A DNA stretch of 6,364 nucleotides from an uncultured Oscillospiraceae bacterium (GTDB taxonomy: Bacteria > Bacillota > Clostridia > Oscillospirales > Ruminococcaceae), in NCBI GenBank assembly GCA_910577365.1, contig CAJTMU010000115.1, forward strand, positions 1 to 6,364. Direction: 5' to 3'. Shown piece after piece: positions 1-5,719 of the stretch. A program made the position numbers and the translations under genes. The notes beneath the pieces were generated by a model, which searched no databases, had not been told where the DNA came from, and saw only the letters and a program-made list of their open reading frames with translations. Every line of letters begins with the position of its first letter. Positions within the stretch are counted from its first letter, which is position 1.

Positions 1-653
1 AAGCAAGCGCCCCCGCACGGATGTTGTCGCTTGAAGCAGTGGGAATATCCGAGATCATTTCGGGCATGGCGGTCACCGTAATAATAAAGCACCTTGATAT
101 TTCACGGACGTTTTATGTCGATGATGACCAGCACATATTTGACGGCGGGGACAAGCACCGAATGAGCCTTAAACTGAACTATGCGAGGGACATTCAGAAG
201 CCTATCATCGTTGCGGCGGCTTCGGGCAGCAAGGAGGGCGGCAACGTTTATTTCCACGGCGGAGATTATTACGTCAGCGCGAACTCCACAACGCCCATCA
301 CAAGAGCGAACGCGGGTCCCGCAAAAATCATCAAAATTTCTAAGGGTGCGCTGCATCCCTATTATCTGCAGCATACAGACCAGACGAGCGTCGTTTACGG
401 CTGGGTAGACGAAGGAACATTCAGCGCAGCGAGCGCGGCAAAATCAACAGGAAGCAATACAGATAAGACTGTTAAATTTTACGGTGGTAACTACTATGTC
501 AGCGCCAACTCAACTGTACCCATTAAAAAAGCGAGTGCGGGTCCTGCGAAGATTATACAGGTATCCACAGGATCATTACACCCCTATTACTTACAGCATA
601 CAGATGGGTCAAGTGATGTGTACGGTTGGGTGGACGCAGGAACATTCGGTTAA
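1..653 (+). CDS. xkdQ: Tail hub protein, XkdQ/YqbQ-like, C-terminal part (5' truncated)
   Basis: The reading frame is open from the window edge (first whole codon at base 3) to TAA at 651-653, so the true start lies upstream and the Met at 21 is internal. The first ~60 residues, including DISRTFYVDDDQHIFDGG and HRMSLKLNYARD, resemble the end of the XkdQ/gp27-like hub, which in contractile tails joins the tube to the central spike and baseplate. A short Gly/Ser/Ala linker follows, then two copies of a 63-residue SH3-like unit, each ending in VYGWVD(E/A)GTF. Such add-on domains occur in tail and wall-active proteins of Clostridia; a role in binding the cell wall is inference. XkdR follows directly, as in PBSX. 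The hub assignment rests on a short segment plus gene order, so it is less sure than those of the downstream genes. Confidence 0.72.
   Translation, partial: ASAPARMLSLEAVGISEIISGMAVTVIIKHLDISRTFYVDDDQHIFDGGDKHRMSLKLNYARDIQKPIIVAAASGSKEGGNVYFHGGDYYVSANSTTPITRANAGPAKIIKISKGALHPYYLQHTDQTSVVYGWVDEGTFSAASAAKSTGSNTDKTVKFYGGNYYVSANSTVPIKKASAGPAKIIQVSTGSLHPYYLQHTDGSSDVYGWVDAGTFG
237..425 (+). repeat. SH3-like tandem domain, copy 1
   Basis: This 63-codon unit in the hub gene recurs at 462-650. By hand alignment the two copies share 44 of 63 residues (about 70%). Fixed blocks are YYVSANST, AGPAKII, LHPYYLQHTD and VYGWVD. The pattern of a short beta strand, a Pro-Tyr block and a terminal Gly-Trp-Val resembles small bacterial SH3-like domains. 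The copies are offset by exactly 225 bases (75 codons), including a 12-codon linker. Confidence 0.8.
462..650 (+). repeat. SH3-like tandem domain, copy 2
   Basis: This is the second copy of the unit at 237-425, and it ends at the last sense codon of the hub gene. It keeps the same core blocks but uses different, more A/T-ending codons: TACTTACAGCATACAGA here against TATCTGCAGCATACAGA in copy 1. The duplication is therefore old, or one copy came from a related gene. Confidence 0.8.
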
Positions 654-659
654 GGAGGG
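652..659 (+). promoter_or_regulatory. Ribosome binding site for XkdR
   Basis: AAGGAGGG overlaps the TAA of the hub gene and lies four bases before the ATG at 664. It fixes the XkdR start there rather than at the in-frame ATG at 484, which would run through the SH3-repeat coding sequence in another frame. Confidence 0.8.
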
Positions 660-663
660 TGCT

Positions 664-1053
664 ATGGCAGGAGCCGAAACAAGTATTAAACAGGCTATCC
701 AGGAAATGGCAAAGGTCGGCGCTCCCGAACTGCTGGAGGGTACGGTCATATCGGAAAGCCCCCTGCAAATCCAGATAGCCAATGACAGTAAGCTGATTAT
801 TTCCGAGGCGATAACCGTTGTACCGCGTCATCTGACGGAATACAAAACCACTCTCGATATAAAATTTTCGGGAGATACCGCACTGGACAGCACGACCACG
901 GTCAATTCCCTACACAGCCACAAGCTGGAAAATTTCAACATTTTCAACGCGGAGCTGGCCGTACACAACGAGCTGAAAAAGGGCGAAAAAGTCCACGTTC
1001 TCGCTATTAACCACGGCAAAAAATTCTATGTGATGGATAGGGTGAAAGAATGA
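664..1053 (+). CDS. xkdR: XkdR-like tail protein, DUF2577
   Basis: This 129-residue protein begins MAGAETSIKQAIQEMAK and continues with LLEGTVISESPLQIQI, a beta-rich region, a Thr/Ser stretch (STTTVNSLHSHKLENF) and GEKVHVLAINHGKKFYVMDR at the C-terminus. This is the usual build of the DUF2577/XkdR family: a short N-terminal helix followed by an OB-like beta domain ending in a 'keV-l---g-kfyvldr' strand. The family is always found between the hub and the gp25-like wedge gene in PBSX-type tails. A role in the central hub or baseplate is inferred from position; no enzymatic residues are evident. The start is set by AAGGAGGG at 652. The gene overlaps the next by four bases (ATGA). Confidence 0.85.
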   Translation: MAGAETSIKQAIQEMAKVGAPELLEGTVISESPLQIQIANDSKLIISEAITVVPRHLTEYKTTLDIKFSGDTALDSTTTVNSLHSHKLENFNIFNAELAVHNELKKGEKVHVLAINHGKKFYVMDRVKE

Positions 1054-1457
1054 GTGAGATTGTTTTATCAACCCCTATTGAAACGATAGAGGAGGCGCAG
1101 GAAGCTCCGTCAAAAACTTACCGCCTTGATATTGAGCGCGGGCGGATCGTTGGAACTATCGACGGGATAGAAGCGGTGAGGCAAGCAATACAAAAAGCGA
1201 TCATCACTCCCCGATTTAAGTGCCTGATATACGACAATCAGTACGGCAGCGAGATTGAAGAAACGATAACCGCAAAGGACGCCGACGAGAATTATGTGAG
1301 GGCGACCGCCGAGGGCTTTATCAAAGACGCGCTGCTGCCCGACAGTCGAATAATCGACATAAGCGATTTTGAGTTTGACTTCGCGAACGACGCGGCGCAT
1401 ATAAAATTTACCGCGGAAACGATTTTCGGGCAAACGGACATTGAGGAGGAGATCTGA
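1050..1457 (+). CDS. xkdS: XkdS-like baseplate wedge protein, DUF2634 (gp25-like)
   Basis: This 135-residue protein starts inside the last codons of XkdR (ATGA at 1050). After a variable acidic N-terminus, the core reads KTYRLDIERGRIVGTIDG, then AVRQAIQKAIITPRF, then LIYDNQYGSEIE. This is the DUF2634/XkdS signature, related to the gp25 family in which a small alpha/beta protein sits in the baseplate wedge next to the gp6/J protein. The C-terminal half holds a helix (AEGFIKDALLPDSRI) and two strands ending KFTAETIFG. Length is normal for the family. It overlaps the J gene start by one base (TGATG), and GAGGAGGAG just before its stop serves as the ribosome site of that gene, so the two products are likely made in step. 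Confidence 0.88.
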   Translation: MSEIVLSTPIETIEEAQEAPSKTYRLDIERGRIVGTIDGIEAVRQAIQKAIITPRFKCLIYDNQYGSEIEETITAKDADENYVRATAEGFIKDALLPDSRIIDISDFEFDFANDAAHIKFTAETIFGQTDIEEEI

Positions 1458-2560
1458 TGTTTGAAGCGTATACCTATGAAAGGCTCCTTGAAGAGGTTCT
1501 GGACGGAGCGCCCGAGGGGATAGACACCAGACCCGGGAGCATTTTCTATGACGCGGTCTCGGGAATATTGATAAAGCTCGCGAAATTCTACACCGACCTC
1601 GATACCGTGATATATCTGACGCAGCTTATGACAACGGGCGGGGAGTACCTCGACCTGAAAGCCTCGGAGTACGGCATTACGCGGCTTCCCGCTACAAAAG
1701 CCGAATACGCCTTTAACTATGAGGGAACGGAGCCCGACGCGGGAGAGCGCTTTTTCGCAGAGGAAAGGTACTTTACGCTCTGCAAGGACAACGGGCGGAT
1801 ATATCTTAAAGCGGACGAAGCGGGAACTGCCGCGAATAATATCTATTCGGGGACAGCCGCTATATCGGTCAACAATATCAATGGGCTTACTGCCGCGAGC
1901 TTCGGTGAGATAGAGAATTACGGCACGGACGACGAGGACGATGACAGCCTGCGGGAGCGCGTCCGCGGTAAGCTCGCAGGCTCGGCACAGAACGGCAACA
2001 AGCAGCACTATAAAACCTGGTGTGAAAGCGTCGAGGGAATAGGCAGGGCGCGTATCACTCCGCTCTGGAACGGTCCGAATACGGTCAAGGCTACGCTTAT
2101 TACCCCTTTAGGGGGGGCTCCGAGCGCTTCCGTTGTAGCGGCGGTGCAGGAATATGTAGACCCTGCCACAAAGGGTTATACGGCGGTTGTGAACGGCAGG
2201 ACGTATGTTGTCGGGGACGGTCTGGGGGAGGGAGTTGCAAACCTGGGCGCTCATTTTACGGCAGCCGCAGCGGAAACGGTCAATATTTCGCTGTCGGTCA
2301 ACGTCGAGTTTGTCAAAACTATTACGCGGTCGACCGTTGAAGATGAAATAAGATCCGCAGTCGAGAATTATCTCAGAACCCTTACGCTGGAGACGGAGGA
2401 AAGCACCGTTGTAAGAATAACGGTAATAGGCGCTATCATAAGCAGCATTGGCAATGTGCTGGACTATAACAATCTGACGCTTAACGGCAAGGCTGACAAT
2501 ATCGTCATTGATGAAAACAGCGTGCCGGAACTTTCGGAGGTGTCTGTCAATGCTATATAA
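1457..2560 (+). CDS. xkdT: Baseplate J-like protein (XkdT family)
   Basis: This 367-residue protein begins MFEAYTYERLLEEVLDGAP, followed by EGIDTRPGSIFYDAVSG, the typical Baseplate_J N-terminus. A beta-rich central region contains AGTAANNIYSG. The conserved mid-domain block runs from about residue 156, with GTDDEDDDSLRERV, then NGNKQHYKTWCESVEGIGRA, then the strand VKATLITPLGG. The C-terminal third (ETVNISLSVNVEF onward) has the alternating strand and helix pattern of J and gp47 proteins. In Mu, P2 and PBSX tails this protein forms the baseplate wedge arms with the gp25-like protein encoded just upstream. The ATG at 1457 is preceded by GAGGAGGAG. Length and domain order look complete. Confidence 0.93.
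   Translation: MFEAYTYERLLEEVLDGAPEGIDTRPGSIFYDAVSGILIKLAKFYTDLDTVIYLTQLMTTGGEYLDLKASEYGITRLPATKAEYAFNYEGTEPDAGERFFAEERYFTLCKDNGRIYLKADEAGTAANNIYSGTAAISVNNINGLTAASFGEIENYGTDDEDDDSLRERVRGKLAGSAQNGNKQHYKTWCESVEGIGRARITPLWNGPNTVKATLITPLGGAPSASVVAAVQEYVDPATKGYTAVVNGRTYVVGDGLGEGVANLGAHFTAAAAETVNISLSVNVEFVKTITRSTVEDEIRSAVENYLRTLTLETEESTVVRITVIGAIISSIGNVLDYNNLTLNGKADNIVIDENSVPELSEVSVNAI
2536..2540 (+). promoter_or_regulatory. Ribosome binding site for XkdU
   Basis: GGAGG lies nine bases before the ATG at 2550, inside the end of the J gene. It supports 2550 as the start over the in-frame ATG at 2508, which has no such site and would add 14 residues unlike the family N-terminus. Confidence 0.75.
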
Positions 2561-3158
2561 CAAGTTTTTCAAAAGCAGCTTTGAGGAACTTCTGAGTTAT
2601 TATCCGCGGTTTTACTACAACGTGTTCGAGATGGTGGAAATACTCAAAGCAGATGGCAGGCTCGCAGACGATATAGAAGCGGGAATGGAGACTGCGCTCG
2701 CAAACTGCTTTATCGATACAGCCGACGAAGCGACAATAGAACAATGGGAGCGATTTCTTGAGATAAATCTGTTAAGACCCGGAAGCTTAGAGGAAAGACG
2801 CGGTCTTATAAAGTCATTTATTATTGGCGCAGGAAATATCTCGGCATCCGCTTTATGCTCAATAATAAGCGCCTATACGGGCGCGGCAGTGGAATGTAAG
2901 TTAGAACCCGCGGACAGCGAGGGCAACAACAAACTGTTTATCATCTTTGACAGGGGAAATCATGGCGAGATATATTTGGACGATATAGGAGCACTGATTT
3001 TAAAAAAGATTCCCGCGCATATACGGTATTCAATTATTATGGATCTGGTTCCCGACATTCCCCTTGAGCTGACTGTTGGAATAAAGCCCTGCGTTAAAAT
3101 TAAGCGTGTACATGCAAAGATATATTATAATCCCGACGAGATTGAAAACAGGAGGTAA
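2550..3158 (+). CDS. xkdU: YmfQ-like baseplate/tail protein, DUF2313 (XkdU)
   Basis: The start at 2550 gives 202 residues. The N-terminus (LLSYYPRFYYNVFEMVEILK) is helical. It is followed by EATIEQWERFLEI and the hallmark LEERRGLIKSFIIG at about residues 77-90, then a helical domain with SIISAYTGAAVECKLEP, then a C-terminal half of strands (PAHIRYSIIMDL). This matches YmfQ/XkdU and the Mu gp48 family, which follows the J protein and links the baseplate to the tail fibre. The gene overlaps the J gene by 11 bases. Its last codons (AGG AGG TAA) form the ribosome site of the fibre gene. No damage is seen. Confidence 0.88.
   Translation: MLYNKFFKSSFEELLSYYPRFYYNVFEMVEILKADGRLADDIEAGMETALANCFIDTADEATIEQWERFLEINLLRPGSLEERRGLIKSFIIGAGNISASALCSIISAYTGAAVECKLEPADSEGNNKLFIIFDRGNHGEIYLDDIGALILKKIPAHIRYSIIMDLVPDIPLELTVGIKPCVKIKRVHAKIYYNPDEIENRR
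3151..3156 (+). promoter_or_regulatory. Ribosome binding site for the tail fibre
   Basis: GGAGGT spans the two final Arg codons and the first base of the TAA of the upstream gene, seven bases before the ATG at 3164. This is a strong site, fitting the high output needed for a fibre protein. Confidence 0.8.
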
Positions 3159-3163
3159 GATTC

Positions 3164-4669
3164 ATGGCATGGAACGATATAACAATAACTGATGTCGGTC
3201 GCGCCTTGCTGGCGGATATGATAAACGGCGGAAAGCTGACGATAACGCGCATTGCAATAGGCTCGGAGACGGTATCGGTGACGGAGCTTCACTCTCAGAC
3301 AAACGTTTCAGAGCCGATAAACGCTCCCGCGCTGCTTGCGGGCAAATCGCCGACAGAGGACGGAAGCAGCACGGTTTTGAAGATACAGATACGCAACGAT
3401 GAAGTTAGCGAATCGGTGCGAATGCGGCAGATAGGCATTTATGCGGAAACGGACAGCGCAGACGAGGTTTTGTTAGCGCTGCTGCAGGACAATATCGGCG
3501 AAGAGATACCGTCATACAACGAATTTCCGCAGTTTGAGCTAAATCAATGGATAACGCTCGCCATATCACGCACAAACAACATAGCTGTCACGATAGACCC
3601 CACCTCGGTTGTAATTACACTCGAACAGCTTAACGAAGCGCTGAAAGGCTATGTTGAAAAGGCGGAGAATATGGGCTTGTCGGAAAATAATTTCACCAAT
3701 GAGCTGAAAATAAAGTATGACGGCGCTCATGAACATATTTCACGGGCGGACAATCCGCACGGCGTGACAAAATCGCAGGTGGGACTTGAGAACGTTCCTA
3801 ACGTTGCTACTAACGACCAGACCCCCACATATACGGAAGCGGAAACGCTGGCGGCGCTTACGAGCGGAGAAAAGCTTTCGGCGGCGTTCGGAAAAATTTC
3901 CAAAGCGATAAAAGGGTTTATTGCGCATTTGGGGGATAATGCGCGGCATATTACCGCCGCGGAAAGAACGGCATGGAATGGTAAGGCGGCAGGAAGCCAC
4001 AATCACGACAGCAGATATTATACCGAAGGCGAGATGAATGCAAAACTCGCGGGTAAAGCGGCTTCCGCTCATAAACATTCCGCTTCGGATATCAGTTCAG
4101 GAGTATTACCTGTATCAATGGGCGGAACGGGCAATTCTACGGGATATATTACTATAGGGCAGAAAGGCGGTACAACTTTAGGCGCTTGGGCAACAGCAGC
4201 AGGTTATGGCACAGAAGCAACAAACAATGCGTGTTATTCTGATGGATTTTGTACAAAGGCAACGGGTATGTATGCACATGCAAGCGGGTATTATACACAC
4301 GCTAAATTTTCATTTCAACATGTAACAGGAAAATACAATAACCCAGATGCAGGAGGACATTGGAATTATGCACTCCTTGTAGTTGGTAACGGTAGTAACG
4401 AAAATGAGCGTTCTAATTGTTTTCGTGCCGGAAGTGCAGGTGTATATGGCGGAACCTACAACTCAACTGGCGCGGATTACGCGGAATATTTTGAATGGCT
4501 TGACGGAAACCCTAACAAAGAGGACAGGCGCGGACTTATTGTAACTCTTGAGGGTGAAAAAATAAGAATTGCGAATCCGGGTGATGATTATATTCTGGGC
4601 ATAGTTTCGGGTAACCCGTCAATAGTGGGCGATTCCCATGACGACCAGTGGAATAAAATGTATGTTTAG
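3164..4669 (+). CDS. Tail fibre / receptor-binding protein, ending at an in-frame TAG inside a Peptidase_G2 domain
   Basis: To TAG at 4667-4669 this is 501 residues; readthrough would give 612 (TGA at 5000-5002). Residues ~1-155 are a tail-collar fibre N-terminus (MAWNDITITDVGRALLADMI; later VRMRQIGIYAETD) that attaches to the baseplate. Residues ~185-325 form a low-complexity shaft with NPHGVTKSQVGLENVPNV, ITAAERTAWNGKA, three His-x-His pairs (189/191, 279/281, 303/305) and VSMGGTGNSTG. Residues 341-382 carry 14-residue YadA-head-like repeats; residues ~383-436 are a probable receptor tip. From D438 (ADYAEYFEWLDGN) begins a Peptidase_G2 domain, the self-cleaving intramolecular chaperone known from the phi29 appendage protein gp12; cleavage near A437-D438 is expected by analogy. 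TAG cuts that domain after 64 of about 175 residues. The gene occupies the xkdV position. Confidence 0.88.
   Translation: MAWNDITITDVGRALLADMINGGKLTITRIAIGSETVSVTELHSQTNVSEPINAPALLAGKSPTEDGSSTVLKIQIRNDEVSESVRMRQIGIYAETDSADEVLLALLQDNIGEEIPSYNEFPQFELNQWITLAISRTNNIAVTIDPTSVVITLEQLNEALKGYVEKAENMGLSENNFTNELKIKYDGAHEHISRADNPHGVTKSQVGLENVPNVATNDQTPTYTEAETLAALTSGEKLSAAFGKISKAIKGFIAHLGDNARHITAAERTAWNGKAAGSHNHDSRYYTEGEMNAKLAGKAASAHKHSASDISSGVLPVSMGGTGNSTGYITIGQKGGTTLGAWATAAGYGTEATNNACYSDGFCTKATGMYAHASGYYTHAKFSFQHVTGKYNNPDAGGHWNYALLVVGNGSNENERSNCFRAGSAGVYGGTYNSTGADYAEYFEWLDGNPNKEDRRGLIVTLEGEKIRIANPGDDYILGIVSGNPSIVGDSHDDQWNKMYV
4140..4470 (+). other. A+T-rich receptor-tip cassette inside the fibre gene
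   Basis: Hand counting gives about 41% G+C for 4201-4440, against 50% for 3961-4020 and 57% for 4801-4920. Codons change too: here GGT, TAT, GCA, ACA, GTA and CAT dominate, while the flanks prefer GGC, GCG and GAC. The cassette spans roughly residues 326-436, between the GGTGNSTG shaft motif and the TGADYAEY chaperone motif. This looks like an exchanged host-range module; the borders are approximate. Confidence 0.6.
4202..4303 (+). repeat. 14-residue YadA-head-like repeats in the fibre
   Basis: Three hexapeptides recur at exact 14-residue spacing: GYGTEA (347-352), GFCTKA (361-366) and GYYTHA (375-380), with small residues between. The G-aromatic-x-T-x-A pattern with 14-residue period is that of the YadA/Hia head left-handed beta-roll, which forms trimers. 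It precedes the tip and Peptidase_G2 domain, as in other Firmicute phage fibres. Confidence 0.65.
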
Positions 4670-5002
4670 GATATTTTCGGAACGCCCGTTTATGAGGAAG
4701 TTGAAGTTCCCGCAGAAACCGACGAGGACGGAAACGTTATCGCCGAAGCTCACATAGAAACGCGTCAGAAAGTCAATCCCGATTATGACAGCTCGCAAAA
4801 ATATGTTTCCCGCAGCGAACGCCCCGAATGGGATGCGGTGGGAATGATGGGAAAGCTCGTCGCGGTGGACGACGGTTCTTGCAATGTCAACGGATATTGC
4901 CGCGTAGGAGAGAACGGAACGGCGGCTCATTCCGGCGTGCCCACAAAATTCCGCGTTATGAAACGGCTCGACGGCTGTCACATTCTTGTATTGGTAGTCT
5001 GA
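4670..5002 (+). pseudogene. C-terminal part of the fibre Peptidase_G2 domain, in frame behind the TAG
   Basis: Reading straight on in the fibre frame from 4670 gives 110 sense codons to TGA at 5000-5002, without any further stop or frameshift. They encode the rest of the domain: DIFGTPVYEEVEVPAE right after the TAG, then YVSRSERPEWDAVGMMGKL (full-length residues 547-565), then DDGSCNVNGYC, and a closing FRVMKRLDGCHILVLVV. These are standard conserved blocks of Peptidase_G2. The first in-frame ATG is at 4844, mid-domain and without a strong ribosome site, so separate translation is unlikely. It is either the dead end of a fibre gene broken by one nonsense change, or a segment reached by readthrough. 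It fills the space up to the xhlA leader. Confidence 0.8.
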
Positions 5003-5030
5003 CATTTGGCGGTGATTTTAAAAATTTTAT

Positions 5031-5036
5031 GGGAGG
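5031..5036 (+). promoter_or_regulatory. Ribosome binding site for XhlA
   Basis: GGGAGG lies eight bases before the ATG at 5045. It selects that ATG over the in-frame TTG at 5006, which would add 13 residues encoded across this very site. Confidence 0.8.
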
Positions 5037-5044
5037 TATTTTTT

Positions 5045-5389
5045 ATGGACACACCGATAACACGCGCCGAACATGAAACGTTCAGCGACCTGATGAAAGC
5101 CGAAAACAAGCGGCTTGAAGAGGAAAACAACAGGCAGAACAAGCGGCTGGAGCTGCTTGAAAGCAATATGCAGCAGGTCATCACGCAGCAGCTCACGGGA
5201 CTTACGGCAACTATCGAGCGGCTGAATCTCAGCATAAGCAACATTTTAAGGGAGCAGTCCGAGCTGAGCGGTCGCTTAAAAAAGCTGGAGAGCCGCGACG
5301 GCGAGAAGTGGCGCAAGGTCGTAGAGATCGGGATCACTGTTGTTGTAAGCGGCGTGGTGGGCTTTGCAATGGCGCATTTCGGAATGTAG
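5045..5389 (+). CDS. xhlA: XhlA-like coiled-coil membrane protein of the lysis cassette
   Basis: This 114-residue protein starts MDTPITRAEHETF, a usual opening for clostridial XhlA relatives. Residues ~10-85 are highly charged, rich in Glu, Lys, Leu and Gln, and predicted to form a long coiled coil (NKRLEEENNRQNKRLELLE, with an 11-residue internal repeat of NKRLE). A single membrane segment at about residues 92-112 (VVEIGITVVVSGVVGFAMA) ends the protein. In PBSX, XhlA works with the holin XhlB at the inner membrane to allow endolysin-driven lysis; the same neighbours follow here. It is the only gene in the window whose natural stop would be TAG (5387-5389). Reading through would add six codons and end at TGA 5405-5407. 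Confidence 0.83.
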   Translation: MDTPITRAEHETFSDLMKAENKRLEEENNRQNKRLELLESNMQQVITQQLTGLTATIERLNLSISNILREQSELSGRLKKLESRDGEKWRKVVEIGITVVVSGVVGFAMAHFGM

Positions 5390-5390
5390 A

Positions 5391-5396
5391 GAGGAG
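5391..5396 (+). promoter_or_regulatory. Ribosome binding site for the holin
   Basis: GAGGAG lies seven bases before the ATG at 5404. It supports that start over the in-frame ATG at 5308, which would put 32 Arg- and Cys-containing residues, an out-of-frame reading of xhlA, in front of a holin-like protein. Confidence 0.75.
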
Positions 5397-5403
5397 AATG
5401 TTC

Positions 5404-5628
5404 ATGAAGATCAACTGGAAAAGAAAGCTGACAAGCCGCAAGCTATGGGTATCTGTGGCGGGACTGGTCGCGGGTCTGATTATAGCTTTCGGCGGTAATC
5501 AGGACACCGCGGATAAGGTTTCGGGCTCGATTATGAGTACCGCGGCGGTAGTAGGGTACATAATCGGCGAGGGGCTTACCGACGCGGCTAACACGGGAAC
5601 ATCTGACAATGAAAGTGAGGATAAGTAA
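5404..5628 (+). CDS. Small phage holin, two membrane segments
   Basis: This 74-residue protein has a basic N-terminus (MKINWKRKLTSRKLW), a first membrane segment at about residues 14-30 (VSVAGLVAGLIIAFG), a short polar turn (GNQDTADK), a second segment at about 40-56 (SIMSTAAVVGYIIG) followed by EGLTDAAN, and an acidic tail DNESEDK. Size, two-segment topology and oppositely charged ends fit class II phage holins of Firmicutes, and the INWK opening is common among them. It would form lesions in the cytoplasmic membrane that let the amidase out. It lies between xhlA and the endolysin gene, the xhlB place in PBSX. I cannot name the exact holin family from sequence alone. Confidence 0.82.
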   Translation: MKINWKRKLTSRKLWVSVAGLVAGLIIAFGGNQDTADKVSGSIMSTAAVVGYIIGEGLTDAANTGTSDNESEDK

Positions 5629-5629
5629 A

Positions 5630-5719
5630 ATGGGAACAGATGAAAAAATCATTATTAACGGTGAGGAAGTATCGGCGGAGACGCTGGCGGAACTGAGCGG
5701 CGGAAAGGGTGAGGAATAA
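5630..5719 (+). CDS. Hypothetical 29-residue acidic protein between holin and endolysin
   Basis: The ATG at 5630 comes one base after the holin stop, with GAGG (5617-5620) nine bases ahead. The ORF runs to TAA 5717-5719, which overlaps the amidase ATG by one base (TAATG). The product starts MGTDEKIIINGEEVSAETL and is acidic, with one short strand and one helix predicted by eye; it has no signal peptide or membrane segment. The tight spacing on both sides and the ribosome site suggest that it is translated. It could be a small lysis accessory, or mainly a leader that couples amidase translation to the holin. I do not recognise a family. Confidence 0.55.
   Translation: MGTDEKIIINGEEVSAETLAELSGGKGEE

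Noticed and set aside
484..663. Possible longer XkdR starting at ATG 484
   Set aside because: This would overlap the SH3 repeat coding in another frame, lacks a good ribosome site and gives an Arg-rich stretch unlike the family. AAGGAGGG before 664 decides the start.
1292..2008. Open frame of 238 codons on the - strand
   Set aside because: It lies antisense to the well-recognised wedge and J genes, has no recognisable protein features and is explained by their codon bias.
4140..4470. Variable repeat of a diversity-generating retroelement in the fibre tip
   Set aside because: No template repeat, reverse transcriptase or C-type-lectin end is present in the window, and the variable part is internal with the conserved chaperone behind it. 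Module exchange explains it better.
4678..4712. Hairpin just after the fibre TAG (GGAAC 4679-4683 with GTTCC 4706-4710) as a readthrough signal
   Set aside because: Only five base pairs around a 22-base loop. Nothing distinguishes it from chance, and no known readthrough context follows the TAG.
5015..5030. A/T palindrome ATTTTAAAAATTTTAT as a terminator
   Set aside because: There is no G+C stem and it lies immediately before the xhlA ribosome site, so termination here would be odd. It is probably just an A+T-rich leader.
5006..5044. N-terminal extension of XhlA from TTG 5006
   Set aside because: The extension is encoded across the GGGAGG site of the ATG at 5045, and MDTPITRAEH is the expected family start.
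4828..5076. 82-codon + strand open frame over the fibre remnant and xhlA leader
   Set aside because: It is an Arg/Gly-rich out-of-frame reading of the Peptidase_G2 remnant, whose own frame matches conserved domain blocks.
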